Assembly (NCBI GenBank): GCA_910589115.1 | Contig: CAJUSB010000061.1 | Coordinates: 1-19,641, forward strand | Reading direction: 5' to 3' | DNA length: 19,641 bases | Origin: an uncultured Clostridia bacterium | GTDB lineage: Bacteria > Bacillota > Clostridia > Oscillospirales > Butyricicoccaceae | Shown here: piece by piece, positions 1 to 7,545 of the stretch | Layout of the letters: each line of letters opens with the position of its first letter | Position numbering within the stretch: the first letter of the stretch is position 1 | Position numbers and translations under genes: made by a program | Notes under the pieces: model-generated | What the model was told of the DNA's origin: nothing | Seen by the model: the letters and a program-made list of their open reading frames with translations, nothing else | Database searches by the model: none

Positions 1-46
1 ATAGGGCAGCTTCTTAGGCAATTTGTTACGCGACTTCGTGTCGCAC
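1..46 (-). mobile_element. Group II intron, 5' end only (partial; continues beyond the left edge)
   Basis: The VirB4 reading frame is normal up to the residues DPERE and then turns into non-VirB4 sequence with stops at 26-28 and shortly after. Read on the minus strand, the junction is GAG|GTGCGAC, and GTGYG is the established 5' terminus of bacterial group II introns. The next bases can form a short GCGAC/GTCGC hairpin, as expected at the start of intron domain I. Only 46 bases are visible, so the exon-binding sites, maturase and domain V cannot be seen. Alternative: another insertion or a rearrangement at the same point. Confidence 0.68.
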
Positions 47-1471
47 CTCTCGCTCAGGGTCTACTACAATAATATCGTCATTTGTACCGAGCGCGACGGA
101 CACGATTTCTTCCTTTGCGGCAAAGCTCTTGCCTGAACCGGACACGCCAAGAATGAAGCCGTTGCCGTTCAACAGTTTTTTCCGATTGCAAATAATTGGA
201 TTGCGCGAAATCGCATTCACGCCATAATATACGCCGCCTGTATCTCGGATTTCCTGCGTGTTGAAAGGCAAGAAAATACCCGTACTTTCGGTAGTCAGTG
301 TGCGGATCGTATCAATCCGGCGCAGGCCGTAGGGTAATACCGTGTTCAGTCCGTCCTCCTGCTGCCAGCCTAGCGTGGCAAACTCGCACTTTTCGCCCGC
401 GCCAATGGACAAAATGCTGTCGGTGTCTGCGTCAAGCTGTTCCAGACTGTCCGCGATATGTACCAGCGTAATCAAACCGTGCATCATACGCTGGTCGCGC
501 ATGGTCAAATCGTTCAGAAATTCGGTGGTTTCTTCCCTCATTTGCGTCAAATCATAGGGCGGCTGTGCGGAAAAATTGTTGTTGTCGTTCTGGCGGCGCT
601 GCCAGCGGGTAATGTCGGTTTCGACCGCGAGGATTTTGTTCTGAACATCCTTCATCGCCTGATCGGTCGGCACAGGAAGGATGTCGATCGACAACATCAG
701 GTTTCGCGGAAACTCGGTCAGAGCCTTAATTGCAGTATCTTTGATAAACGAACCGTAATTTTTCAGGAACAGCACGCGGGCAACCTTACCCTCGCCGATT
801 TCGATGTAGCTTCCGCGAAAACGCATACTGTCCGGGCAAATCAGGTCGCGGAAGTCATGCCCATGCCGCATGAGCTGCTTCAAACTCAGCGAAAACGCTG
901 CATTTTTATCCATGCGGAAGAAGTCATGCAGGATGCGCAGGCGATCGTCTGCATCCAGTTCCACAATCGACGAAGAAAGCCGTCCAAAGCCTGCAATGAA
1001 ATCGTTCCCGACACGGGTAAAAAAGGTGCGGGCTTCCTCAATATTTTTGCGTGCAAGGGAAACCGTAATGTACTTTTCCTGCACGATATTATTCCCGGAT
1101 TCTGCCTTTTCCAGCAGCATCCGGTTATATTCACCGCGATAATCGTCCATGCCGTCACCGACCGCTTTCATCATCATTGCCCGCTGAAACTCCTGCCGGT
1201 TCAGGCAGCGGTTATTGATGGTGATTTTCGTCGTTGCATCGTTTGGCAGGGAGCCAATAATTGCGCAGTAAGCCTTAAACATTTCCTCCTGCGCTTCCGG
1301 TCCCGCAACAGAATAATTGATATCGGTAAATTTCCACGTCTGGCTGAATTTACCGCCAACTTCAAAAATACCATCTTTATAAATGCGCTTGATGGGAATG
1401 GACTGCTGGACGCTGCGCGGAATATGAAAACCACTGCGTTCGATCCTGGCGTTGACAGACTTATTCATCAT
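47..1471 (-). CDS. VirB4/TraE-type conjugation ATPase, 5' exon (interrupted after codon 475)
   Basis: Cytoplasmic ATPase that powers a type IV secretion-like conjugation channel. The ORF could open at 1633, but the true start is most likely the ATG at 1471: it has AGGAGG seven bases upstream and yields a family-like N-terminus (MMNKSVNARI). The N-terminal VirB4 domain is followed by a Walker A motif GVSGSGKS at residues 442-449 and the strand IIVVDPERE at 467-475. The protein then departs from the family and would stop at 26. Family members are usually about 800 residues, so the C-terminal half of the ATPase, including Walker B, is missing from the window. It overlaps the end of the PrgI gene by 11 bases, so translation is probably coupled. 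If the following bases are a group II intron, splicing would restore the gene; otherwise it is a truncated pseudogene. Confidence 0.9.
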
Positions 1472-1856
1472 TTGATGACCTCCTGTTTTTACAGTTATAT
1501 TTAATGTCCTTTTTGCTGCGGTTTTTCTGATTTTGCGTGATAAGAAGCTGATAATAATAGTTTTCCGCGCGATAAACGCGGCGGGCCGAAAATAAAACCT
1601 CCGACTTGAAAACCGTCCAGAGGAATTTTTCAAGCATCAGCCCGTTGTAGCTGAAAAAGCCCGCCGCCGCGAACGGAGCCGCACCAATCAGGCACAGCCA
1701 GCTTGCAGTCTCCCTGCCCAGCACACCGCGTGCCAGAAAATAAATCCCGACCGCCGCTGCAACCGCCAGCGCAGAGCAGAAAAATTGCCGCGCTGACAGC
1801 CCGAAAAACACACTTTCGTGATACGATTGGATTTCTTTTGGAATTTTGACCTCCAT
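1461..1856 (-). CDS. PrgI family protein (VirB3-like mating-channel component)
   Basis: A 131-residue protein with the typical PrgI layout: an N-terminal MEVKIPKEIQSY segment, two adjacent hydrophobic helices (about residues 24-45 and 51-69), and a basic, Tyr-rich cytoplasmic tail. PrgI-family proteins are small inner-channel subunits of Gram-positive conjugation systems and normally lie directly before virB4, as here. The ATG at 1856 has GGAGGTG four bases upstream, just after the VirB6 stop. The 3' end overlaps the VirB4 start by 11 bases. Family and order make the call firm; the VirB3 comparison is by position and topology only. Confidence 0.88.
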   Translation of the reverse strand: MEVKIPKEIQSYHESVFFGLSARQFFCSALAVAAAVGIYFLARGVLGRETASWLCLIGAAPFAAAGFFSYNGLMLEKFLWTVFKSEVLFSARRVYRAENYYYQLLITQNQKNRSKKDIKYNCKNRRSSNDE

Positions 1857-1870
1857 AAAGCACCTCCATT

Positions 1871-2713
1871 TTACGTCCCAAAAATTTCCTTAACAACATG
1901 GTCAGCGCCCTTTACAAGCCCAACAAGAATCATCATATTAAAGACGGTTTCGCCAAGATACGCCCATACCAGCGTGACCGCCGTTGTCCCTGTATTTGGC
2001 AGACCGGTCGTCCCGCTGCTCAAAAACGCGGAATAAATCAGGCACGCTAATACAATTACCGCACCTTCCATACACACGCCAACGTAGCTTTTAATAAAGG
2101 TTTTGCCAGCCTGCGAAGTCCCTTCACCGCCGAATGTGGCAAGCGGAATCGGTGCAAGTGCGGTAAACAGATACAGCTTGAAAAAGCGCCCGTACACTGT
2201 CAGAATCATGATAAAAGAAAGCACGGTAATGAACAGGCTTCCAAGGAACGACACCAGCCAGAGCGGAATGCTTTCCAGAAACGTCACAGCTTCTACTGCG
2301 TCAACGATTTCGGTTGGAAGTGTCGCTGCGGCAGTTGTTAAAGTGCCCATATTGCCTGCAATCGTGCTGACAACACCGCCGCAAATGGTAAAAATTGTAC
2401 TCATAATCTCCATGCCGCTGCTGATGGCGGCTTTCGTCATAAGGAAACGGATGAACAGCCGCAGCGCCTGCTCAGGGCGGCGGAATTCACGGAAGCTGGC
2501 CGCACTTTTGAATACGCCCATCGCGAAAAATAAGATCAGCAGCCCATAACTAACGGCCTGCAATGCTTGGTGGATGTTCACGATCGTCCCCCAAATTGTG
2601 CCGCCCTTAAAGGTTTCCGGCGATTGGCTGACCAGCGACCAGATTTCCGTCAGTTTGCCGTTCCACGTCGCAAGCGCATTATTTAGGTTGTCAACGATCC
2701 AATTATCATTCAA
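1871..2713 (-). CDS. VirB6/TrbL-like polytopic conjugation channel protein
   Basis: A 280-residue integral membrane protein with about six hydrophobic segments (near 48-68, 95-120, 151-175, 179-196, 212-232 and 245-268). The region around 175-210 (YGRFFKLYLFTALAPIPLA, then a Gly-rich stretch) is the conserved core of the Clostridial VirB6-like family that precedes prgI and virB4 in Tn1549-type elements. The start is a TTG at 2713: the nearby ATG at 2709 is out of frame, while AAGGAGG lies seven bases before the TTG. The TTG overlaps the TGA of the preceding gene (TTGA), so the two are probably translationally coupled. Its expected role is to form the membrane pore for DNA transfer. Confidence rests on topology, core motif and gene order. 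Confidence 0.87.
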   Translation of the reverse strand: MNDNWIVDNLNNALATWNGKLTEIWSLVSQSPETFKGGTIWGTIVNIHQALQAVSYGLLILFFAMGVFKSAASFREFRRPEQALRLFIRFLMTKAAISSGMEIMSTIFTICGGVVSTIAGNMGTLTTAAATLPTEIVDAVEAVTFLESIPLWLVSFLGSLFITVLSFIMILTVYGRFFKLYLFTALAPIPLATFGGEGTSQAGKTFIKSYVGVCMEGAVIVLACLIYSAFLSSGTTGLPNTGTTAVTLVWAYLGETVFNMMILVGLVKGADHVVKEIFGT

Positions 2714-3489
2714 AATGAAACCTCCTTCTTTGTGTCCACTTTTGACCAGCGGAAGCCCGTATCACTGGGTAAAAGCAAGCCCCTGTCCTCCATCTGAAAG
2801 CGGCAGTCATAATCACGGAGCGGATGCCCGTGCGCCTTAAAACAAACCGGGCTGTCCGCGTCCCAGCGCAGCATGAGCGCCCACAATTCCGGGTAATCGC
2901 GGCGCAGGCTGCGAAGCTGCATAATAGTCTGGTTCGGGCAAAACCAGCAGCCGCTTCGTGCCGTTTTCGCATAAATTGGAGCCAATAAGCCGTTTTCTTC
3001 GCACCATCTCCGGCACCTAGCTTCCGTCCAGCCTGCCGCTGCAAGAGGGCTTTTGCGGATTTCACTCAAGCCTTTCAGGCGGCCCGGCTCATCGGCGGCA
3101 ATCCCCAAATATGTAACCGCATCATGCAGAAGCCGGTTCATCGGACTGACTTTAAGCGCCTTTTGCAGCTCACAGCCGCGATTTGCAAACGCTACCATCG
3201 GCCAGCCCATGCGCTCCCCGGCGCGGTTGCCCCGCGTCCGCACATGATAAAACATCTGTTCCGCGGTCCGCTCCGCGCGGACGCGCTCAACCGGTATTCC
3301 CCAGCGGGCCTTGATGATTGCATCGGCACGCACCTTAAATTCCACCATCGGCGGCAGGTCGGCGGGGAGAGTGTCGGTCGCCCAGACCTCCGAATGAACA
3401 ATGCGGTCAAGCGGCCAACCAAGCAACTCGATCGCGCCCAGGCACGCCAAAGAATCCTTCCCGTAGCTCAGGCTCAGGATGTATTGCAT
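2710..3489 (-). CDS. PP-loop ATPase, PAPS-reductase-like (adenosine nucleotide alpha hydrolase superfamily)
   Basis: A 259-residue protein of the phosphoadenosine-phosphosulfate-reductase-like family common in phages and ICEs. The PP-loop is SYGKDS at residues 8-13; the first Gly of the usual SGGKDS is replaced by Tyr. A C-x-x-x-x-x-x-K-x-x-P element begins at C106, and later Cys lie at 159, 163, 181 and 184 (GCWFCPNQ), suggesting a zinc or iron-sulfur site. Family members activate a substrate by adenylation, in sulfur metabolism or in nucleic-acid modification. The gene overlaps the radical SAM gene by 16 bases and the VirB6 gene by 4, and follows a DNA methyltransferase, which favours nucleic-acid modification over sulfate assimilation. 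The substrate cannot be read from the sequence. Confidence 0.82.
   Translation of the reverse strand: MQYILSLSYGKDSLACLGAIELLGWPLDRIVHSEVWATDTLPADLPPMVEFKVRADAIIKARWGIPVERVRAERTAEQMFYHVRTRGNRAGERMGWPMVAFANRGCELQKALKVSPMNRLLHDAVTYLGIAADEPGRLKGLSEIRKSPLAAAGWTEARCRRWCEENGLLAPIYAKTARSGCWFCPNQTIMQLRSLRRDYPELWALMLRWDADSPVCFKAHGHPLRDYDCRFQMEDRGLLLPSDTGFRWSKVDTKKEVSF
2721..2727 (-). promoter_or_regulatory. Ribosome binding site deciding the TTG start of the VirB6-like gene
   Basis: AAGGAGG on the minus strand, seven bases upstream of TTG 2713. It lies inside the last codons (K-K-E-V) of the upstream PP-loop gene. It supports TTG over the out-of-frame ATG four bases later. Confidence 0.75.
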
Positions 3490-4391
3490 TTTTTGATCCC
3501 TCCCTTGTAATCTTCAAATTTGGGCACTGTTTTACGGATGCGGATGGAATTGCACCAGCGCTGAAGCTGCCGCAATTCTCGCGGCGCGTGCGGCTTGTCA
3601 TAAATCATGACGTAGGGATTGTAACCCATGCGGTCAAGCGTTTCGATGCGGTACAGATTTTCCTCCATTGTCGTACCGAAATTTGTGAGACAGTACACCG
3701 TTCCATAGTTTCCGTGCAGCTTTCTGTTCGCCTGTTTTGCATACAATCCCAGACCTTTCAGCACTTCCTCTGACTCGCTCATGTAGTCCCATGCAAAGTG
3801 AATATTGGACTTTTTTACATGGTTCAGCGCATCGATATTGTCTGTTGTCAGCAATCTTGCGTCTAAACCTTGCGTAAAATCCACATATGCGCCGCTGGCG
3901 GCAAGCTGTTCCAAAAGCGCCGGATGCTTCGGGCAAGCCAGCAAATTCGGGTCTAGCAATTTAATGTACTTCTGACCATCCCAAAACTCCGATAAATCGG
4001 CAACTTTTTTTGCTTGCCGTCCTTCCTTTTCTGGCACTAGACAGAAACTACAAGCGCGATAGCAGCCACGCGTAAGAAAACCATAAGCTGTATCGCGTGT
4101 AAAATCGGGATAAAGTGCGTAATCCGGATAAATGTGTTCAATTTCATCCGGCAGACGGTTTTCCAAGCCGTAACCCGTGCCGCCTTTGATGATTTCATCG
4201 GTATTTGACGGTTCTGGAATGTCCGGAGTATACGTTTCATCAAACACCTTCGACAAATAAGCGCGGTCATAACTGCCGTTTTTTGACCACCATTCGACTG
4301 CATCCCCCTGCGCCTTGTGCCATGCGGAGAGCTTCATAAGCGGAAGATTCGGAAAGTGATGGGAATCTACGTCATAAAGCGCGATTTTCAT
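3474..4391 (-). CDS. Radical SAM protein (unknown substrate)
   Basis: A 305-residue protein with the radical SAM cluster motif C110-x3-C114-x2-C117 (TRGCYRACSFCLVP), which would hold a [4Fe-4S] cluster and cleave S-adenosylmethionine. The N-terminus (MKIALYDVDSHHFPNL, then LSAWHKAQGD) resembles the Rossmann-like part of B12-binding radical SAM proteins. The later DFTQGLDARLL segment fits a barrel strand of this superfamily. It starts inside the end of the methyltransferase gene (20-base overlap) and its end overlaps the PP-loop gene, so the three form one coupled cassette. A role in making or altering a modified base or tRNA is an inference from the neighbours; no substrate motif identifies it. 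Confidence 0.83.
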   Translation of the reverse strand: MKIALYDVDSHHFPNLPLMKLSAWHKAQGDAVEWWSKNGSYDRAYLSKVFDETYTPDIPEPSNTDEIIKGGTGYGLENRLPDEIEHIYPDYALYPDFTRDTAYGFLTRGCYRACSFCLVPEKEGRQAKKVADLSEFWDGQKYIKLLDPNLLACPKHPALLEQLAASGAYVDFTQGLDARLLTTDNIDALNHVKKSNIHFAWDYMSESEEVLKGLGLYAKQANRKLHGNYGTVYCLTNFGTTMEENLYRIETLDRMGYNPYVMIYDKPHAPRELRQLQRWCNSIRIRKTVPKFEDYKGGIKKCNTS

Positions 4392-4439
4392 GTTCAGCCT
4401 CCCATATCGCCTTAAAAATCGGATAGAACTGCGCCGGGA

Positions 4440-5171
4440 CTACGGCGTTTCCGAGGGCTTTAATGCGGTCCACCCGGCAGGAAACCCCATGAGCCACTCG
4501 ACCCATGCTGGGTTCAGTTGTCCACCAACGTCCGTCCGCAAGCTGCGCGAATTGCCGCCGCCGCTCGTCCCTACCGCGTCGGATGCGGTCGGTGTCGTCA
4601 GCAGCCTGTCCTGATGCACTGCACGTCCCAAAAGACCGTTTACCGGCACATTCTGGCACGCTTTGGCACTCCCGTCCTTGTAATCGCGTGCGGTCGGTGT
4701 CGGCCAGAGAGCCACGGTTTCCGGGCAGACCTGTTCCCGCAGATTCGCGGGACGCGTCCTGCCCTTGCGGGTCGTTGCCGCCTGCCGAATCAACGCTTCG
4801 GGAGACCGCTGCGGCAAGTGATCCATTGTGTTTGGTGTCGCCCAAAGCTGCGTCCCGATTGCCGACGAAGACAACGCGGGAGCGGCGGTGCGGCGCGCCG
4901 ACAGCCGCAGCTTCATACACAAACACGATGACGTGATAGCCTGCACTTTCCAAGTCCGCGATAACGTCGGCAGCGGCAATCCGCAAGATTCCAGGTACGT
5001 TTTCAGCGACAACCCAACGCGGCGCAAGTTCGGTGATAACCCGGAACATTTCGGGCCATAAATAGCGGTCGTCCAGCTTTCCGTGCCTTTTCCCAGCACA
5101 TGAAAATGGTTGGCACGCCTACGGGAAGCCGCCGGAGATAACGTCAACGGTTTGCAGTCCTGTGGCTTCAT
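4440..5171 (-). other. Second long open frame overlapping the methyltransferase, with methylase-like strings
   Basis: This frame, offset from the methyltransferase frame, is open for over 240 codons from an ATG at 5171 (GGGGGTGA a few bases upstream; a GTG start at 5180 is also possible) to a stop at 4440. It reads LWATPNTMDHLPQRSPEAL, then LWPTPTARDYKDGS, then LNPAWVEWLMGFPAGWT. I recognise WPTPTA-type repeats and LNP-WVEWLMGFP-GWT from the C-terminal parts of phage and ICE methylase-like proteins. The six-base insertion does not close this frame. GC-rich DNA can leave long chance frames, so expression is unproven; the recurring motifs are why it is listed. Confidence 0.35.
5116..5121 (-). 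other. Six-base in-frame insertion (TAG GCG) in methyltransferase motif IV
   Basis: The minus strand reads CCG-TAG-GCG-TGC where the family expects CCG-TGC (Pro-Cys). The added bases leave the motif flanked by a short direct repeat, CGT-AGG-CGT, as an imprecise excision scar or slippage could. The origin is inference; the extra codons are read directly. Confidence 0.8.
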
Positions 5172-5384
5172 AAAAATCACCCCCAGTCAAAGTTCTGATA
5201 TCCCGCCAGCGCGGGACTTCGGGCCAATGCTGTTCTAAAATCTTCGTGGGATAATCGGCGGCTTCGCACTGGCCGACTGTTTCAAAGCCTGCCATTTCAG
5301 CAGCGATATCAAGCCCTCCGATGCCCGAAAATAAACTTAAATGGGTCATAGGTGTAACTCCATTTCTCGAATTTTGAAAAGCGA

Positions 5385-5416
5385 AAAGCCCCCTGAATCC
5401 ATGTCCAGAGGGCTTT
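5385..5416 (-). terminator. Terminator-like hairpin after the Maff2 gene
   Basis: The minus strand has AAAGCCCTCTG, a ten-base loop and CAGGGGGCTTT: an 11-pair stem with one G-U wobble, followed by TCGCTTTTC. The wobble forms only in the minus-strand RNA (C-A mismatch on the plus RNA), which fits minus-strand transcription. The T tract is short, so it may attenuate rather than end transcription. Confidence 0.6.
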
Positions 5417-5438
5417 CCAAAACATTTTTGTGAATGAT

Positions 5439-5792
5439 TTATGCAAGAACCGCGTCCAGGATTTCCTTTGCGAACGCGATAACCAGACCGCCGAAGAACG
5501 TCAGGAAACCGTTCGAGCGCTGGCTCGGATCGTGCGACTGGAGCGAAAGGCCGATCTGCACAACGCCCCAGCCGAGCAGGATAATGCCGATGGCCTTGAT
5601 TGCCGCGAAAACGAACGTGGACATATTGTTGATCGCGGTCAGCGCGTCATTGGTTGCGAACGCGGACGGCAAAAACAGCATCATCAGCGCCAGCCCGGTT
5701 GCCGTGCTGAAATAGCGGCTCTTGATGCGGCGGAAGCGTTCGGGGTACATCAGCTTGTTCCTGTTCTCGGAAACCTTCTTAAAAAACTTCAT
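5439..5792 (-). CDS. Maff2 family small membrane protein (VirB2-like pilin candidate)
   Basis: A 117-residue protein with a long basic N-terminus, a first hydrophobic stretch ending in an SAFA signal-peptidase-like site (about residues 29-46), and then two hydrophobic helices (about 59-83 and 96-115) joined by a polar loop LQSHDPSQRSNG. Leader plus two helices and a short loop is the layout of VirB2-type pilin precursors, and Maff2 proteins occupy this slot after the coupling protein in Tn1549-like elements. The ATG at 5792 has GGAGG nine bases upstream, 15 bases after the VirD4 stop. A terminator-like hairpin follows its stop. The family call is good; the pilin role is inferred from topology. 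Confidence 0.8.
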   Translation of the reverse strand: MKFFKKVSENRNKLMYPERFRRIKSRYFSTATGLALMMLFLPSAFATNDALTAINNMSTFVFAAIKAIGIILLGWGVVQIGLSLQSHDPSQRSNGFLTFFGGLVIAFAKEILDAVLA

Positions 5793-5807
5793 GTCAAAAA
5801 TCCTCCA

Positions 5808-7544
5808 TTATTCAATGATTTCTATGTCGTCCGGTGAAACCGGGTGGGACAAGTCAGACTTTGCAAACCGTACCTCTTGTACAGGTTTGTGATAGGGCGG
5901 CGCACCGCCGTCCTCGGTTGCCTTGATGTTGGGATGCTTCATCAGGTCATACTTGCGGTCAACGAGGGGACGTTCCCCGCGTATGAACAGGAGTGCGTCG
6001 CGGTTGTCCAGCATCCGTACTTCGTCGGGCGTTAAGAGTTCGCGCCCCGATTGCTGAAAATTGATGCTTGACGAGCCGTTCCGTCCTTTGTTTTGCCCGT
6101 GCGTGCGCGTGTCAATCGTCGCTTTTCCAAGCATTTCTGAGATGTATTTGTGCGTGCCCTGCTCGTTGCCGCCAAGGTATAACAAACTGTCACAGTTGCC
6201 CGTCAAATTCTCCCAGGAATCCTTGAAAAGCGCCTTTAGCTGCGCCATATTCTGAATAATAATGCTGACCGAGATTTCCCGGCTGCGCATAGTCGCCAGA
6301 ATCCTTTCAAAATCTTCCGGTAATGCGACGTTTGCAAACTCGTCCATGATAACGTGGACGTGAACAGGCAACCGCCCATTGTGGATATGGTCGGCGCGGT
6401 AATACAGCTCCTGAAACGCCTGCGAATAGAGCATGCCGACAAGGAAATTAAAACTCGCGTCGTTGTCTGGAATAACGGCAAAAATCGCGCGTTTCCGTTC
6501 TCCTAAACTGCCCAAATCCATGTCGTCAGAATCAGTGATATACGCCAGTTCGGGAAGGTTGAACGCCGCCAGCCGGACGGCTGCGGAAATCAAAATCGAC
6601 TTTGCCGTCTTGCCTGCGGCCTGCTTAAAAACGCGGTATTGTTTCAGGGCGATATGGTTCTCGTCCTTCATTTCAAGCTGCCGGAACAGCTCGTCAACCG
6701 GGCTTTCATAGTTCTCATCCTCCTCGCTGGCAGCAGCATTCTCGATCATGTACATCACGGTGGAAAAGTTCTGTTCCTCCTTTGGAGCCTCGTGCAAAAG
6801 ATAAAGGATGAACGCGGTAAGCAAAGCGGTTTCGGCTTTCTCCCAAAAAGGATCATTTTGAGATGCACCTTTTGGAGTGGTATTCCGTATCAGATTTGTC
6901 ACTAATTTCAGCGCATCGGTGTCCGAACGCAGATAACAGAACGGATTATAGCCGTCTGACCGCGCCATATTGACCAGATCCAGCACCGCCACTTCATAGC
7001 CCTTTTTCTCGAGAAGCGGCGCGGCAGCGCGTGCAATTTCTCCCTTTGGGTCAGCAATGATGTACGAACAATTACATTGCATCAAATTCGGTTTTGCATA
7101 AAACCGAGTTTTGCCCGCGCCGGAGCCACCGATTACCAGCACATTCAGGTTACGGCGATGCTTGCGCCCGTCCAATCCCATACGCACATGAGAGGTTAAA
7201 ATAATGTTATTTTCCGGGGCTTTGTGTTCACGGTAAATTGCATTGATTTGCTTTGCATCGCCCCATTTCGCGGAGCCGTGTTCCTCACCGGGCCGCCGGT
7301 TTCCCTTCGAGGAATAGTAGGCAGAAATCGCCAGACCATACAGTACCAGCGCACCAAGAATGCAGCGCGGCGTGTAGGGCGTCCAGCGCAGGGAAAAGGG
7401 GTTTTGCATGACAGCGGAAAGCCCGTCCAGCCAGCCAATAAGGTTGGTGTTTTCGCCACAGCACTGCGCCGACAGCGCACCAAGCCAAGCGACCGGCAGG
7501 ACAAGCGCCGCCCAGAGGACGGCGCTGTTCTGATTCCTTTTCAT
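5808..7544 (-). CDS. VirD4/TraG-type conjugative coupling protein (T4CP)
   Basis: A 578-residue hexameric ATPase that links the relaxase-DNA complex to the transfer channel. Two N-terminal membrane helices (about 8-26 and 60-77) anchor it. Walker A is GGSGAGKT at 139-146, followed by the conserved YIIADPKGEI at 161-170. Walker B is HVIMDE at 397-402, followed by FANVALP and the MRSREISVSIIIQ segment. Length and motif order are normal. The ATG lies one base after the adhesin stop (TAA-A-ATG), and I see no convincing ribosome site before it, so translation probably depends on ribosomes finishing the adhesin. In related Gram-positive systems this protein (PcfC) partners with PcfB-type proteins, which matches the DUF3801 gene upstream. 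Confidence 0.95.
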   Translation of the reverse strand: MKRNQNSAVLWAALVLPVAWLGALSAQCCGENTNLIGWLDGLSAVMQNPFSLRWTPYTPRCILGALVLYGLAISAYYSSKGNRRPGEEHGSAKWGDAKQINAIYREHKAPENNIILTSHVRMGLDGRKHRRNLNVLVIGGSGAGKTRFYAKPNLMQCNCSYIIADPKGEIARAAAPLLEKKGYEVAVLDLVNMARSDGYNPFCYLRSDTDALKLVTNLIRNTTPKGASQNDPFWEKAETALLTAFILYLLHEAPKEEQNFSTVMYMIENAAASEEDENYESPVDELFRQLEMKDENHIALKQYRVFKQAAGKTAKSILISAAVRLAAFNLPELAYITDSDDMDLGSLGERKRAIFAVIPDNDASFNFLVGMLYSQAFQELYYRADHIHNGRLPVHVHVIMDEFANVALPEDFERILATMRSREISVSIIIQNMAQLKALFKDSWENLTGNCDSLLYLGGNEQGTHKYISEMLGKATIDTRTHGQNKGRNGSSSINFQQSGRELLTPDEVRMLDNRDALLFIRGERPLVDRKYDLMKHPNIKATEDGGAPPYHKPVQEVRFAKSDLSHPVSPDDIEIIE

Positions 7545-7545
7545 T

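Larger units (their letters stand above)
4372..5349 (-). pseudogene. C5 cytosine-specific DNA methyltransferase interrupted by an in-frame TAG
   Basis: All main C5-methyltransferase motifs are in one frame: motif I LFSGIGGLDIAAEMAGF near the start, motif IV GGFP...CQPFSC, motif VI ENV, motif VIII APHRRSRV, and the C-terminal RVDRIKALGNAVVPAQF. The frame continues unshifted from the ATG at 5349 (GGAG eight bases upstream) to the stop at 4372. The sole lesion is a TAG codon at 5119-5121, followed by GCG, between the Pro and the catalytic Cys of the P-C motif, where family members read GGFPCQPFS. Removing six bases restores the motif exactly. The protein would stop at 76 residues unless the TAG is suppressed, and even readthrough would leave two extra residues before the nucleophile. 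The 3' end overlaps the radical SAM gene by 20 bases. Intact, it would methylate DNA, perhaps to protect the element from restriction. Confidence 0.85.

Noticed and set aside
458..1504. Long plus-strand open frame opposite virB4
   Set aside because: It is antisense to a clear VirB4 gene, shows no recognisable domain, and lies in codon-biased DNA where antisense frames stay open. The same holds for 8122-9474 and 12562-13368 opposite the adhesin.
1472..1633. VirB4 start at 1633
   Set aside because: The extra 54 residues overlap PrgI coding sequence, are unlike the family, and lack a good ribosome site, whereas ATG 1471 has an ideal one.
2710..3489. DndC-type DNA phosphorothioation system
   Set aside because: The PP-loop protein is related at superfamily level, but no DndA, DndB, DndD or DndE-like gene is present, and the Cys-rich region fits the phage/ICE PAPS-reductase-like group better.
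4505..4936. Plus-strand open frames opposite the methyltransferase
   Set aside because: Arg/Ser/Pro-rich composition without motifs, typical of antisense GC-rich shadows. Only the minus-strand alternate frame carries family-like strings.
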